Below are positions 52,290 to 59,973 of a DNA stretch of 64,000 nt, one piece after another. The stretch is from Gammaproteobacteria bacterium (GTDB lineage Bacteria; Pseudomonadota; Gammaproteobacteria; UBA6429; Thiohalophilaceae). A model generated the notes under the pieces. That model was given only the letters and a program-made list of their open reading frames with translations, did no database searches and was not told the DNA's origin. The stretch is taken from positions 1 to 64,000 of the forward strand of contig JAOUNS010000009.1 of assembly GCA_029880855.1 (NCBI GenBank), given 5' to 3'. Position 1 is the stretch's first letter; each line of letters begins with the position of its first letter. The translations under genes were made by a program, and so were the position numbers.

Positions 52290-52349
52290 CACGGCGTTCG
52301 TGTGTGACAGGCGCACACAACGCGCCTGTCACACAACTTAGCGTTAGAA
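52284..52349 (+). repeat. attC6 recombination site
   Basis: 66-bp site. R'' AGCTAAC and R' GTTAGAA, L'' GTTCGTG against CACAAC, then a long perfect stem TGACAGGCGC/GCGCCTGTCA. Starts inside the stop codon of the SIR2-like gene. Confidence 0.85.
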
Positions 52350-52363
52350 GCCATAAAAACATA

Positions 52364-53059
52364 ATGTTTACATTTAACGACATTAAAAATATAGAAAAGA
52401 AAAAAGCTGCAAAGCTTTTAAAGGGTTCGCGTGACCCAGATAAAGTGAAGCGTTCTTTAATCCAGTTTTACACCTCGCTTGATGAAAACATGGCAAATAT
52501 TGTATCAACATACAATATTCCAATTGAATGCAGAGATGGGTGCTCTTATTGTTGTTTGCTAAAAGTCGACGCAAGAGCACATGAGATTTTTTCTATAGCT
52601 GACTTCATAAACAGTAATTTTACCGCAGATGAAATATCTTCCCTTAAAGACAGACTAAGGAAAAGCGCAGATCAAATTGCACCATTAACGGCGCAAGAGC
52701 ATTTGGTTTCAAATATCCCTTGTGGTTTATTAGTTAATGATAGTTGTTCAGTGTATGCATTAAGGCCGTCAATGTGCAGAAAATTTCATTCAACTTCTCA
52801 AGAACTTTGTGTTGCCTCGTTTGAACGCCCAGCTGACATTACAATTCCTTCATCTGAAGATGAAGACCTAAACATTGCCGCTAGGGCTGCAATTATGGGG
52901 TTTGAAGAAGGTTTAAAAAAATCGAAACTTGATGTTACTATTTATGAAATAAACAAGTCGCTCCTGTATGCGCTTGAAAGCGCAGAGCATAAACAGGAAT
53001 GGAGAAAAGGAAAAAAAGCATTCCCAGTTGATGCTGAGGCCAAACATAGTGACTTCTAA
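52364..53059 (+). CDS. Cassette gene 6: YkgJ-type zinc/iron-cluster protein
   Basis: A 231-residue protein starting at ATG 52364 (an earlier frame start would lie in attC6). Cysteine motif CRDGCSYCCLLKVDARAHEI (~residues 58-77), then PCGLLVNDSCSVYALRPSMC (~122-141) match YkgJ-type Fe/Zn-chelating proteins (CxxxCxxCC..C). Function unknown for the family. Its stop codon lies in attC7 R''. Confidence 0.75.
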   Translation: MFTFNDIKNIEKKKAAKLLKGSRDPDKVKRSLIQFYTSLDENMANIVSTYNIPIECRDGCSYCCLLKVDARAHEIFSIADFINSNFTADEISSLKDRLRKSADQIAPLTAQEHLVSNIPCGLLVNDSCSVYALRPSMCRKFHSTSQELCVASFERPADITIPSSEDEDLNIAARAAIMGFEEGLKKSKLDVTIYEINKSLLYALESAEHKQEWRKGKKAFPVDAEAKHSDF

Positions 53060-53130
53060 CAAGCGGGTTAAGCGCGACGCCTTACTGCTCCGCTTCGCTG
53101 CGCAGGCAGCCCCACAAGCAAGCGTTTGGC
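53054..53130 (+). repeat. attC7-like site (poor internal pairing)
   Basis: 77-bp segment with R'' TTCTAAC at the stop codon and R' GTTTGGC. The AAGCAAGCGTTTGGC end is typical of attC sites, but the L''/L' arms (GTTAAGCG vs CCACAAG) pair weakly, so it may be a chimeric site. A central hairpin reads GCTCCGCTTCGCTGCGC. Confidence 0.6.
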
Positions 53131-53144
53131 AGCAAAAGGCAAAG

Positions 53145-53324
53145 ATGAAAATTAAGCTGCTTGTAATACGATGCAAGGATATAAAGGAGTCGCGCCAGTT
53201 TTACGAGCAGCTAGGCCATGAATTTATTGAAGAGAAGCATGGTAATGAAAACCGGGATCAGAACACAGTTGTTTCTAATGTTAGAGAATACTGTGTTTCG
53301 GCACTGGTATTTAAAATACCATGA
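53145..53324 (+). CDS. Truncated glyoxalase/VOC-superfamily protein
   Basis: 59 residues beginning MKIKLLVIRCKDIKESRQFY, then EQLGHEFIEEKHGNE, the first beta-alpha unit of VOC proteins (usually ~120 residues or more). After residue ~38 the sequence diverges from the family and ends. The switch coincides with the hairpin at 53262-53297. The start is 14 bp after attC7 R'. It overlaps the next gene by ATGA. Likely a broken gene. Confidence 0.55.
   Translation: MKIKLLVIRCKDIKESRQFYEQLGHEFIEEKHGNENRDQNTVVSNVREYCVSALVFKIP
53262..53297. repeat. Hairpin AACACAGT/ACTGTGTT, possible relative of the 57-bp repeat
   Basis: A perfect 8-bp stem flanks TTGTTTCTAATG-TTAGAGAAT-like sequence. TTGTTTCTAAT is shared with the palindromic repeats near 126-6709. 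It sits where the VOC reading frame departs from its family. Confidence 0.4.
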
Positions 53325-53521
53325 GGTCGATACAAAAAATGTTTAAAGATATTGGTGCTATTATAGTTGCAGGTTTATTCGGACTTGTCGGAATAATACT
53401 GCTGAAATTTGTATTTGGAAATATGGATAAAATCACATGGTCAAACCTGCTCTTTTTTATTGGTTTTGGTATTGTCGGTTACTTTTTATATAGGTTGGCT
53501 GAGAAAATATTGGAAAAATAA
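53321..53521 (+). CDS. Small membrane protein, 66 aa
   Basis: Two predicted transmembrane helices (IGAIIVAGLFGLVGIILLKF, ~residues 11-30, and LLFFIGFGIVGYFLY, ~43-57) and a charged tail (RLAEKILEK). Coupled to the truncated VOC gene by ATGA. Unknown function. Confidence 0.5.
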   Translation: MRSIQKMFKDIGAIIVAGLFGLVGIILLKFVFGNMDKITWSNLLFFIGFGIVGYFLYRLAEKILEK

Positions 53522-53575
53522 TGTAAAAGGGGCAGGTGACAAATGATTATCATTGTGTCGACGGAGAGATGAATA

Positions 53576-53899
53576 ATGGATAAGGAAAATAAGAGTAGAT
53601 CAAGGAATGTCACGCAAAGGGATTTGATTGTCGCTGCAATTGTTGTAGTGGTAATGTTGTTTATTGGTTGGTACAAGGAAGCTGGTGCGGTATGGGCAAA
53701 GGTGGTTTTTTCTATAATTCCAATACTGTGCTTGGTTGCATATTTATTCATGCCAAAAGTGATAACAAACAAACCAAAAGAAGAAACAAATAATGAGCTT
53801 GATAAATCCTTGATTGAAAGAGTCTGGCCATATTTTTTATTAGGTTTGGCAATAGTGTTTGTTGCGCCAATAATTTTTTCTATTTTAGAGAAATATTGA
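53576..53899 (+). CDS. Membrane protein, 107 aa
   Basis: Three predicted transmembrane helices (~residues 17-33, 37-55, 86-103) with a charged loop (KVITNKPKEETNNELDKS). No family recognised. The only ribosome-site candidate is GGAGAG just before the start (GACGGAGAGATGAATAATGG). AT-rich, like its neighbours. Confidence 0.5.
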   Translation: MDKENKSRSRNVTQRDLIVAAIVVVVMLFIGWYKEAGAVWAKVVFSIIPILCLVAYLFMPKVITNKPKEETNNELDKSLIERVWPYFLLGLAIVFVAPIIFSILEKY

Positions 53900-53963
53900 A
53901 AATACGCAAAGAGAAAAGATCAAGCGCGTCCAGAGAAAAATTGTTAAAAAATATGGGAAGTTT

Positions 53964-54509
53964 ATGAAAATAATATGGATATCATTATTAGCCTTATTTA
54001 TTGCTATTTTTTTTATCAAAACAGGCTTTTATTTAACTGCCGGAGTAGTGAATGGGAATTATTTGACTTTAATCGGTGTGATGACGGGCGTTGTAATTTC
54101 AACTCTACATTTATTTATTAGATGGAAAAATACACCGGTTTTTAATTTTTGTACATCTCAATCCTGGTATGAAAAACCGCCCCATGCGTTTTTTATCTAT
54201 TATTTCAATATATTTTTGTGGATGTGGTTGGTGACAGCGCTTAACAACTATCTCCCGGTGTTTGCAGAATATGAGGATACCTATAAAGTCGTGGAAAAAG
54301 GGGGATTTTCAATGAGAGGCGGTTACATCTATACTGTCAGACTGGAAAATCTTAACAACAATGTCACCTATTCGCTTGGTACAGAGAATAATACCAAAAT
54401 TGAAATCGGTGATACTGTTGTGGCTCGAATGAGAAAAGGTGCGTTGGGCTTTGCCAGGATTATCGATATAGAGGTCATAACCAACAAGACAAATTCAACC
54501 GGCGAATAG
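53964..54509 (+). CDS. Membrane protein, 181 aa
   Basis: About three or four membrane segments (residues 3-20, 29-48, 71-92) followed by a soluble C-terminal domain (~110-181, YTVRLENLNNNVTYSLG... IEIGDTVVARMRKG) that may be a small beta barrel. No family recognised. It lies just before the diverged mfd repeat and has no attC of its own. Confidence 0.5.
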   Translation: MKIIWISLLALFIAIFFIKTGFYLTAGVVNGNYLTLIGVMTGVVISTLHLFIRWKNTPVFNFCTSQSWYEKPPHAFFIYYFNIFLWMWLVTALNNYLPVFAEYEDTYKVVEKGGFSMRGGYIYTVRLENLNNNVTYSLGTENNTKIEIGDTVVARMRKGALGFARIIDIEVITNKTNSTGE

Positions 54510-54520
54510 AATGGCTGGCT

Positions 54521-54673
54521 GCTGCCTGATGGATCACCAGACCAAAACTGCTGTCATACAAATGGCCCCATTTATCACGGTAACCGGGTTTGTTGCTGTA
54601 GTCGGGTGCAAAAGGGGAACGAAGGTCGGTCATGAGTCTGCGGCGTCTGCGAAAAGGCGCCTATTCTAACGGG
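54521..54673 (-). pseudogene. Diverged mfd 5'-end fragment (distal direct repeat)
   Basis: On the minus strand from the ATG at 54633 it reads MTDLRSPFAPDYSNKPGYRD and KWGHLY, then DSSFGLVIHQAA where the intact Mfd has GSGFGLVIQQAA. The leader to CGCCTATTCTAACGGG is also shared. About 37 codons remain. Roughly 92% identical to the copy at 46913-47066 in the same orientation, so the 7.4-kb island lies between direct repeats. Confidence 0.85.
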
Positions 54674-54909
54674 AAGCGTCCGGGGATAGAAGCATGCCGG
54701 ATAATGCTATATCCGCGAAATACTTACCAATTTTGCAAGGCAAACCGTGCCAAACACATCCCGGAGTGGTATGATTTTCGAATATTTGCGGGTTCAATCC
54801 GATACAAAAGGAATGTACCCATGAATCCTGAATAAATGGGAAATTATATTAAAAACAAAAGGATAGGAGAGGGATCGTTTTCGACCAGGTTGAGAACGAA
54901 CGCAGCTGA
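54674..54909. other. Gap before the ketosynthase-like gene
   Basis: No gene is evident. The sequence has a short dyad CCCAT/ATGGG around 54819-54840 and no clear terminator or promoter. Only AGGAG (in AGGATAGGAGAGGG) appears ~40 bp before the next start, which itself lacks a good Shine-Dalgarno. Confidence 0.4.
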
Positions 54910-55941
54910 ATGGGTAACCTGAACTCACTATTTATCGCACATATTGGCATGCTGACGCCGGTTGGAGGTGATGCCAAAATGACCCAGGCCACCGTCAAGG
55001 CCGGGATCAACGTCTATGCCGAGACAAATCGTCTCAACGGCAATTTCGATCAGATTAAAATGGCCCTCGTGCCGGACGAGGCGCTGCCGCCTCTGAACCC
55101 TGCGCTTAAGCAGACCATCGGCATTACCGCCCGCCAGTCCCGCATGTTGCAACTGGCTGATCCCGCATTGAAAGAGGTCTTGGCCAACCACAAGGACAAG
55201 GAACCGGTCACTCTCTATCTGGCCGGTCCGGAACCGATCCCCAATACCCCCTTGCCCATTCGCTCGGTTTTCATCAAGCAATTGCAACAGCAAACCGGTC
55301 TAGCGATTGATGTTGAATCCAGCAAGGTCTTCCCCATGGGTCGGGCCGGTGCCTTCTATGCGCTGGAATATGCCTTTGAATATCTGGAGACATCAGGGAA
55401 AAAATATATCGTGGTGGGTGGTGTGGACAGCTACTGGGACCCCCTTACCCTGGGCATCCTGGCGCGGGACAAACGGGTACAGACCATCCCCGGTGAAATG
55501 GACGCCTTTGTCCCCGGCGAAGGGGCTGGATTTTTGTTGTTAAGCGTGGATGAGCCGTTTCAGGGGGCGCGCAAGCTTTACCGTCCCGGCATTGCTGAGG
55601 AAGAGGGCGGGCGATACAGCGATAAACCCTATCGCGGTGACGGTCTGAGCCAGGCCTTTCGCAAGGCCATCGAAAACGGTACTGGCGCACCCATCAGCAA
55701 TATCTACAGCAGCCTGAACGGCGAATCCTTCGGCAACAAGGAATTCGGCGTGGCGGTGATGCGCAGCAGTGACAGTCTGAATCCGGAATATGACCATCGC
55801 CACCCGGCGGAATGCTTTGGTGATCTGGGTGGCGCTTTTGGCACAGTGTTAATCGGTTTGGCGGCCTTAAATGATCGCAACTATAGTCTTTGTTACGGCT
55901 CTTCGGAACACGAGTTTCGGGGTGCGGCATGTGTGGCATGA
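54910..55941 (+). CDS. Ketosynthase/thiolase-fold protein lacking catalytic residues
   Basis: A 343-residue protein. Fold motifs of 3-oxoacyl-ACP synthases remain (KYIVVGGVDSYWDPLTLGIL, FVPGEGAGFLLLSVDEP, GDLGGAFGTVLIGLAAL), but the nucleophile region reads SSKVFPMGRAGAFYALEYAF with no Cys and the usual GH histidine is GDL. I recall such pseudo-ketosynthases in type VI secretion effector loci. It is 31 bp upstream of the AHH nuclease gene. The ATG at 54949 is an alternative start. Confidence 0.7.
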   Translation: MGNLNSLFIAHIGMLTPVGGDAKMTQATVKAGINVYAETNRLNGNFDQIKMALVPDEALPPLNPALKQTIGITARQSRMLQLADPALKEVLANHKDKEPVTLYLAGPEPIPNTPLPIRSVFIKQLQQQTGLAIDVESSKVFPMGRAGAFYALEYAFEYLETSGKKYIVVGGVDSYWDPLTLGILARDKRVQTIPGEMDAFVPGEGAGFLLLSVDEPFQGARKLYRPGIAEEEGGRYSDKPYRGDGLSQAFRKAIENGTGAPISNIYSSLNGESFGNKEFGVAVMRSSDSLNPEYDHRHPAECFGDLGGAFGTVLIGLAALNDRNYSLCYGSSEHEFRGAACVA

Positions 55942-55972
55942 ACAGGAATAGAACGAATGAACAGGAGGCGTT

Positions 55973-56941
55973 ATGACACAATTGGGTGAAGCGATTTCAG
56001 TGGGTGATTTTGTGCCTGATGAGCAACACGATGAAAATACCTGCCCCTGGCATTCCAAGGAGAAAAGTGCAAGTCCAGCGGTAATGGAAAAAATGGCACC
56101 AAACGAAGATTCCAATGCCATGCCGGCCAATCTGGGTACCAAACTGGGCGAAAACCTCGGCAAAAAAGAAAATGATGAAATATGGCTCCAGTACAAGGCA
56201 AAGAAACCTCTAGAGTTCAATGTAAAAGTTAAGGGTGAGAAAAAGGTGAAAATCGCCCAGGGTTATGCAGAAGACAGTGTTTGGGAGTATGCCTTTGATT
56301 TGCAGTACGCGCCACATCATTTAATTCCTGGCAATGAATCTTTGAAAGGGTCACAGATTGTTGCCTATCTGGGCGATGATAAAGTTATCAAAAATTTCAA
56401 AAAGAACATTTCATCCAAAATCAAGGATAAACAATCGGTGGGCTATGATGTAAATCGGTCAGAAAATGGTGTTTGGTTACCCAGTCCCTATGCCCTGTCT
56501 ATGAGTAACACCTGGCCTTCAGTAGATGGAATTAAAATAGTCAAAAATAAATATGGCGACACTGTTGCTAATCAAACGGTCTCTTTCAAATTGGCTTATG
56601 TTGCAGCAGCGATAGAAAAGTCTGGTGGACACCAATTCCATATGCGACATGTTGATTACTCAGATAAAGTTCGGCAGGTTTTGGATAAAATGGGCAGAAA
56701 ATTAAAACTGATGGCAAAGGGAAAATGCCCTGAGGCAAAAAAGAGTAAAGATAATGGTAAATTTGATGCACCCATGGGACTTGTTGCCAGATTGGATGGA
56801 TTGTCCCGAAATCTGAAAAAATTATTGACCGGTAAAGTATGGAGACGTCCAATGTTTACTGACGATAAACTTATGCAAGAATATATTAAGGGTTGGAAAG
56901 AAAAAGCGGGATTAAAAAACAATTTGGATAAAGTTCTTTAA
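55973..56941 (+). CDS. AHH-type nuclease toxin (predicted)
   Basis: A 322-residue protein with a strong AGGAGG. Residues ~105-240 have an AHH/HNH-like core: YAPHHLIPGNESLKGSQIVA, GYDVNRSENGVWLPSPYA, and QFHMRHVDYSDKVRQVLDKM, i.e. the HH...N...H..H pattern of AHH nucleases. The N-terminal ~70 residues contain CPWHSKEKSASP and may be an export or adaptor segment. Two tandem immunity-like genes follow, so it is probably an antibacterial DNase/RNase effector. Confidence 0.75.
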   Translation: MTQLGEAISVGDFVPDEQHDENTCPWHSKEKSASPAVMEKMAPNEDSNAMPANLGTKLGENLGKKENDEIWLQYKAKKPLEFNVKVKGEKKVKIAQGYAEDSVWEYAFDLQYAPHHLIPGNESLKGSQIVAYLGDDKVIKNFKKNISSKIKDKQSVGYDVNRSENGVWLPSPYALSMSNTWPSVDGIKIVKNKYGDTVANQTVSFKLAYVAAAIEKSGGHQFHMRHVDYSDKVRQVLDKMGRKLKLMAKGKCPEAKKSKDNGKFDAPMGLVARLDGLSRNLKKLLTGKVWRRPMFTDDKLMQEYIKGWKEKAGLKNNLDKVL

Positions 56942-56959
56942 CTTTTAAGGACGTTTCAA

Positions 56960-57532
56960 ATGAGTGAAGATACAGATAAATACTATATTATGACCTCGGA
57001 AGACCCGGATCGGATGTTGTTGTATTCCATGCCGGATTTGCCTGAAGACATGGAAGATGACTGGATGTTTGGCACGCCGTTTACCGTTGAGCCGGATGAA
57101 CCAATTGAAGTTGAAATCCAGGAAGGATTTGAAAAAAAGAAACCACTTCCCTGGTTTGATGGACAGTCCGTCGCCAGTAAGGAGTTTGTGAATGCGTTAG
57201 TCGAAGTCGGTGTTGATAATATTATGGTTTATGATGCTGTTTTGGTTAGTGAAAACGGCAAGACCAGAATAGAAGGCTATAAAGCCATCAATGTGATTGG
57301 TTTGGTCAAGGCTGCCGGACCGGGTACGGTATATCTGGGTGATTCACGGTTAATTGATGCCGGTATTGATGGCCTGGAGCTGGAGCCCCGGTCAATCAAG
57401 GGTTTGTTGATGTTTCGCCTGGCAGAGGACACTTCTGCTGTCGTCGTGCATGAAAAAGTAAAAAAACATCTTGAAGCAAAAGGATTTGAATCGTTGGTAT
57501 TCACAGAACCTGGAGAGTATTTCTCGCTGTGA
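56960..57532 (+). CDS. Imm11-like (DUF1629) immunity protein, paralogue A
   Basis: A 190-residue acidic cytoplasmic protein with the DUF1629/Imm11 pattern (YYIMTSEDPDRMLLYSMPDL; FVNALVEVGVDNIMVYDAVL; GYKAINVIGLVKAA). It would neutralise the upstream nuclease. Preceded by AAGGA. The second paralogue follows after 3 bp. The C-terminal half is almost identical between the two. Confidence 0.75.
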   Translation: MSEDTDKYYIMTSEDPDRMLLYSMPDLPEDMEDDWMFGTPFTVEPDEPIEVEIQEGFEKKKPLPWFDGQSVASKEFVNALVEVGVDNIMVYDAVLVSENGKTRIEGYKAINVIGLVKAAGPGTVYLGDSRLIDAGIDGLELEPRSIKGLLMFRLAEDTSAVVVHEKVKKHLEAKGFESLVFTEPGEYFSL

Positions 57533-57535
57533 TTT

Positions 57536-58108
57536 ATGTCTGACGAAGTGGATGAGTTTTATATCATGACCTCCGAAGACCCGGATCAGATGTTGTTGTA
57601 TTCCATGCCGAATTTACCGGATGATCTGAAAAATGACTGGATGTTTGGTACACCGTTTACTATTGAACCGGATGAACCAATCGAAGTTGAAATACAGGAA
57701 GGTTTCGAAAAAAGTAAGCCTCTTGCATATTTTGATGAACCGCCTGTTGCAAGCCAGGAATTTGTTGATGCTTTGAATGAAGCAGGTGTCGACAATATCA
57801 TGGCCTATGATGTTGTGCTCGTAAGCGAAGACGGCAAGATTAAACTTGAAGGATATAAAGCAATTAATGTCATTGGCCTGGTCAAGGCCGCCGGTCCGGG
57901 TACGGTATATCTGGGTGATTCAAGATTAATTGATGCCGGTATTGATGGTTTGGAACTGGAGCCCCGGTCAATCAAGGGTTTGTTGATGTTTCGCCTGGCA
58001 GAGGACACTTCTGCTGTCGTCGTGCATGAAAAAGTAAAAAAACATCTTGAATCAAAAGGGTTTGAATCACTGGTATTCACAGAACCAGACGATTATTTCT
58101 CACTGTAA
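57536..58108 (+). CDS. Imm11-like (DUF1629) immunity protein, paralogue B
   Basis: A 190-residue tandem copy of the previous gene. N-terminal residues 1-105 differ at many positions; residues ~105-170 are identical, and 96 bp of DNA (57956-58051) is identical to 57380-57475. It may protect against a different toxin variant. No clear Shine-Dalgarno, consistent with coupling to paralogue A. Confidence 0.75.
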   Translation: MSDEVDEFYIMTSEDPDQMLLYSMPNLPDDLKNDWMFGTPFTIEPDEPIEVEIQEGFEKSKPLAYFDEPPVASQEFVDALNEAGVDNIMAYDVVLVSEDGKIKLEGYKAINVIGLVKAAGPGTVYLGDSRLIDAGIDGLELEPRSIKGLLMFRLAEDTSAVVVHEKVKKHLESKGFESLVFTEPDDYFSL

Positions 58109-58476
58109 ACTTTTGCAGCATAACCATCTTTCGTTCTCTGAACACCTTCAGATATTGGGCATTGTGGTTATTTTGGATTGTGTCCTGAACGAACATTTTG
58201 ATATGTTCCGGATGATTACAGGTCATCAATTTATCGAAAAATACAATGCCATGATTCCAAATAGGTTAGCTTTTTTTCATTATGGGCGCCTTGTGTGCGC
58301 CTGCGTGAACCCAGGGCAGCAGAAGGGAGAAATTTATTTTTGTCAAAAATTGCCGGCACATATCTATACACAATGCACAAAATCGGCGCAAAGCGGCTGA
58401 AATGCGTCTCAATATCTGTTATTTTCGAGGAAAATGATTTATCGGGACAACCCGGTACTGACAAAAGGACTAACCG
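58109..58476. other. Gap between the two effector modules
   Basis: No convincing gene. A short GGCGCC-rich dyad (GGGCGCCTTGTGTGCGCCTG) lies near 58285-58304, and AAAGGA near 58463 serves the next start codon. Confidence 0.4.
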
Positions 58477-59283
58477 ATGGCACCGACTGGAACGCCTGCA
58501 ACCCCCAAGAATTTTATTATTTTGCTGGGTGGCCCCGGCCTGTTTCTTGGCTGCGACAAGGCCCACGACCAAACCTGGCGGAATTATCTGGTTCCCATTC
58601 AACTGGCGGCCCAGCGGAATCTGTACAAGCGGCAATCAGGGGAACAAATCCACTTGCTGGTCTACGAGCCACCCTATAAGGCCCGATGGACGGATGACAG
58701 CGTGATCGACCGCACCGAGTTAAAACAGGATGATGGTTATTGGTTGCACAGTAATCGAAAAAAGGATGCCGACAATATTAAAAGCAAGGGTGGCCTGAAT
58801 TATCTGCACCGTATTCAGCAGGTGGCACAAAACAACGGCATGAAATATGTCGGCCTGAAGAAAAAGGAAGATTTCTGGAAGTTTATCAAAAATCTGCCCG
58901 ATAACAGTGTCAGTCGCGTCTGGTACAGCGGCCATGCGGCAGGCGGTGGTCTCATGTTAAGCTTGCAACATGGCAGTACATGCGGGCCGGAAGCTGATCG
59001 CAAAGATGTTATCCTTGTCAGCGAAATCGCCGGTAACCGCTCACTGGATAAAAAATTCATTTCAGGTACAACACAATCAAAGTTTTATGGCTGTTATACG
59101 GAAACGTTTGCCAGAAAGTGGCGGGATGTATTCAAGGTTCCGGCTGCAGGGGCAGTCAATAAAATTGACTTTGGCGTGATCGACAGAGCCTCTTCTATTT
59201 CCAATATCCTTGAAAGAATTGAAAAGACACCAACTACGCATGGGCCGCCAATCTGGACCGAGCACAAACCTGTCAGTCCATAA
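58477..59283 (+). CDS. Caspase/CHAT-like (clan CD) protein, predicted effector
   Basis: A 268-residue protein with the His motif SRVWYSGHAAGGGLML (~residue 150) and a Cys motif SKFYGCYTETFARKWRDVF (~residue 205), then KVPAAGAVNKIDFG, matching the His-Cys dyad of CHAT/caspase-like peptidases. No signal peptide. A lipoprotein gene follows and the upstream region holds another toxin module, so a secreted protease effector is inferred, not shown. Confidence 0.5.
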   Translation: MAPTGTPATPKNFIILLGGPGLFLGCDKAHDQTWRNYLVPIQLAAQRNLYKRQSGEQIHLLVYEPPYKARWTDDSVIDRTELKQDDGYWLHSNRKKDADNIKSKGGLNYLHRIQQVAQNNGMKYVGLKKKEDFWKFIKNLPDNSVSRVWYSGHAAGGGLMLSLQHGSTCGPEADRKDVILVSEIAGNRSLDKKFISGTTQSKFYGCYTETFARKWRDVFKVPAAGAVNKIDFGVIDRASSISNILERIEKTPTTHGPPIWTEHKPVSP

Positions 59284-59325
59284 ATTGTCACCGGTTCAGG
59301 CGCGTTGCGCGTACAGGGTAAGGTT

Positions 59326-59931
59326 ATGATATTTCCACACAGGATAATCATTCCGGCGTTGTTGCTGTTCTTTTTATCGGCATGCGACAACCGGAATGAT
59401 AATGATGCGGCTAAAGTCAATATTGATTACCAAGGGATCTATTCCGCCCTCTGGCTGGTGCATAATGGCAAGGATTATCCCGCATCCAGACAGGTGCTGA
59501 ATCTCTGCCAGCAATATAACAACGAGTCGTGTCTCGATATGGTAAGACGCGTTAAAAGCGCCGTCTATCTGTTAAAACGTCTTGAACCAAATGAAACCCT
59601 GAACCAAATTCTGCAAACCATGCGCACGCATTGCAGCGTAAGCAATGCAAGGGAAAGTGAGCGCCTGTGTGTCGGTGCAAATAATGCGTTATTCTATTTC
59701 AATAGTGCAGAGCAGGATCAGAAAATATTCCAGACCATTGCGCAATTTGACCAATATGCACGGGAGTCTGTTTTTACGACGGACCGCAACTGGTTCCATA
59801 ACCGGCCGGATATCAAGCCATGGTTGAAACTGATAAATGAAAGCGGGTTTACACCCGATATGAAAACAACCATCAGGGAGTTCTTTGAAGACCGGGAGAA
59901 CAGGGAGTTCGGGTTGTTGTTGGTGAACTAG
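59326..59931 (+). CDS. Lipoprotein, possible immunity protein
   Basis: A 201-residue lipoprotein from the ATG at 59326 (preceded by TAAGG). Signal and lipobox are LLLFFLSAC (Cys near residue 20). The mature helical domain has three further Cys pairs' worth of cysteines (NLCQQYNNESCLDM, HCSVSNARESERLC). Its export to the periplasm, next to the caspase-like gene, is what an immunity protein to a periplasm-acting toxin would show. Family not recognised. Confidence 0.55.
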   Translation: MIFPHRIIIPALLLFFLSACDNRNDNDAAKVNIDYQGIYSALWLVHNGKDYPASRQVLNLCQQYNNESCLDMVRRVKSAVYLLKRLEPNETLNQILQTMRTHCSVSNARESERLCVGANNALFYFNSAEQDQKIFQTIAQFDQYARESVFTTDRNWFHNRPDIKPWLKLINESGFTPDMKTTIREFFEDRENREFGLLLVN

Positions 59932-59973
59932 CTGAATATCGGGCCGGGTTTATATGCAGTAGAATGGGTTTTT

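Noticed and set aside
54632-54835. Forward 67-residue frame over the diverged mfd repeat
   Set aside because: It is a fortuitous antisense frame over the mfd pseudogene leader with no family resemblance.
47027-54909. An integron integrase gene
   Set aside because: No frame in this stretch shows tyrosine-recombinase motifs (R...HxxR...Y) on either strand.
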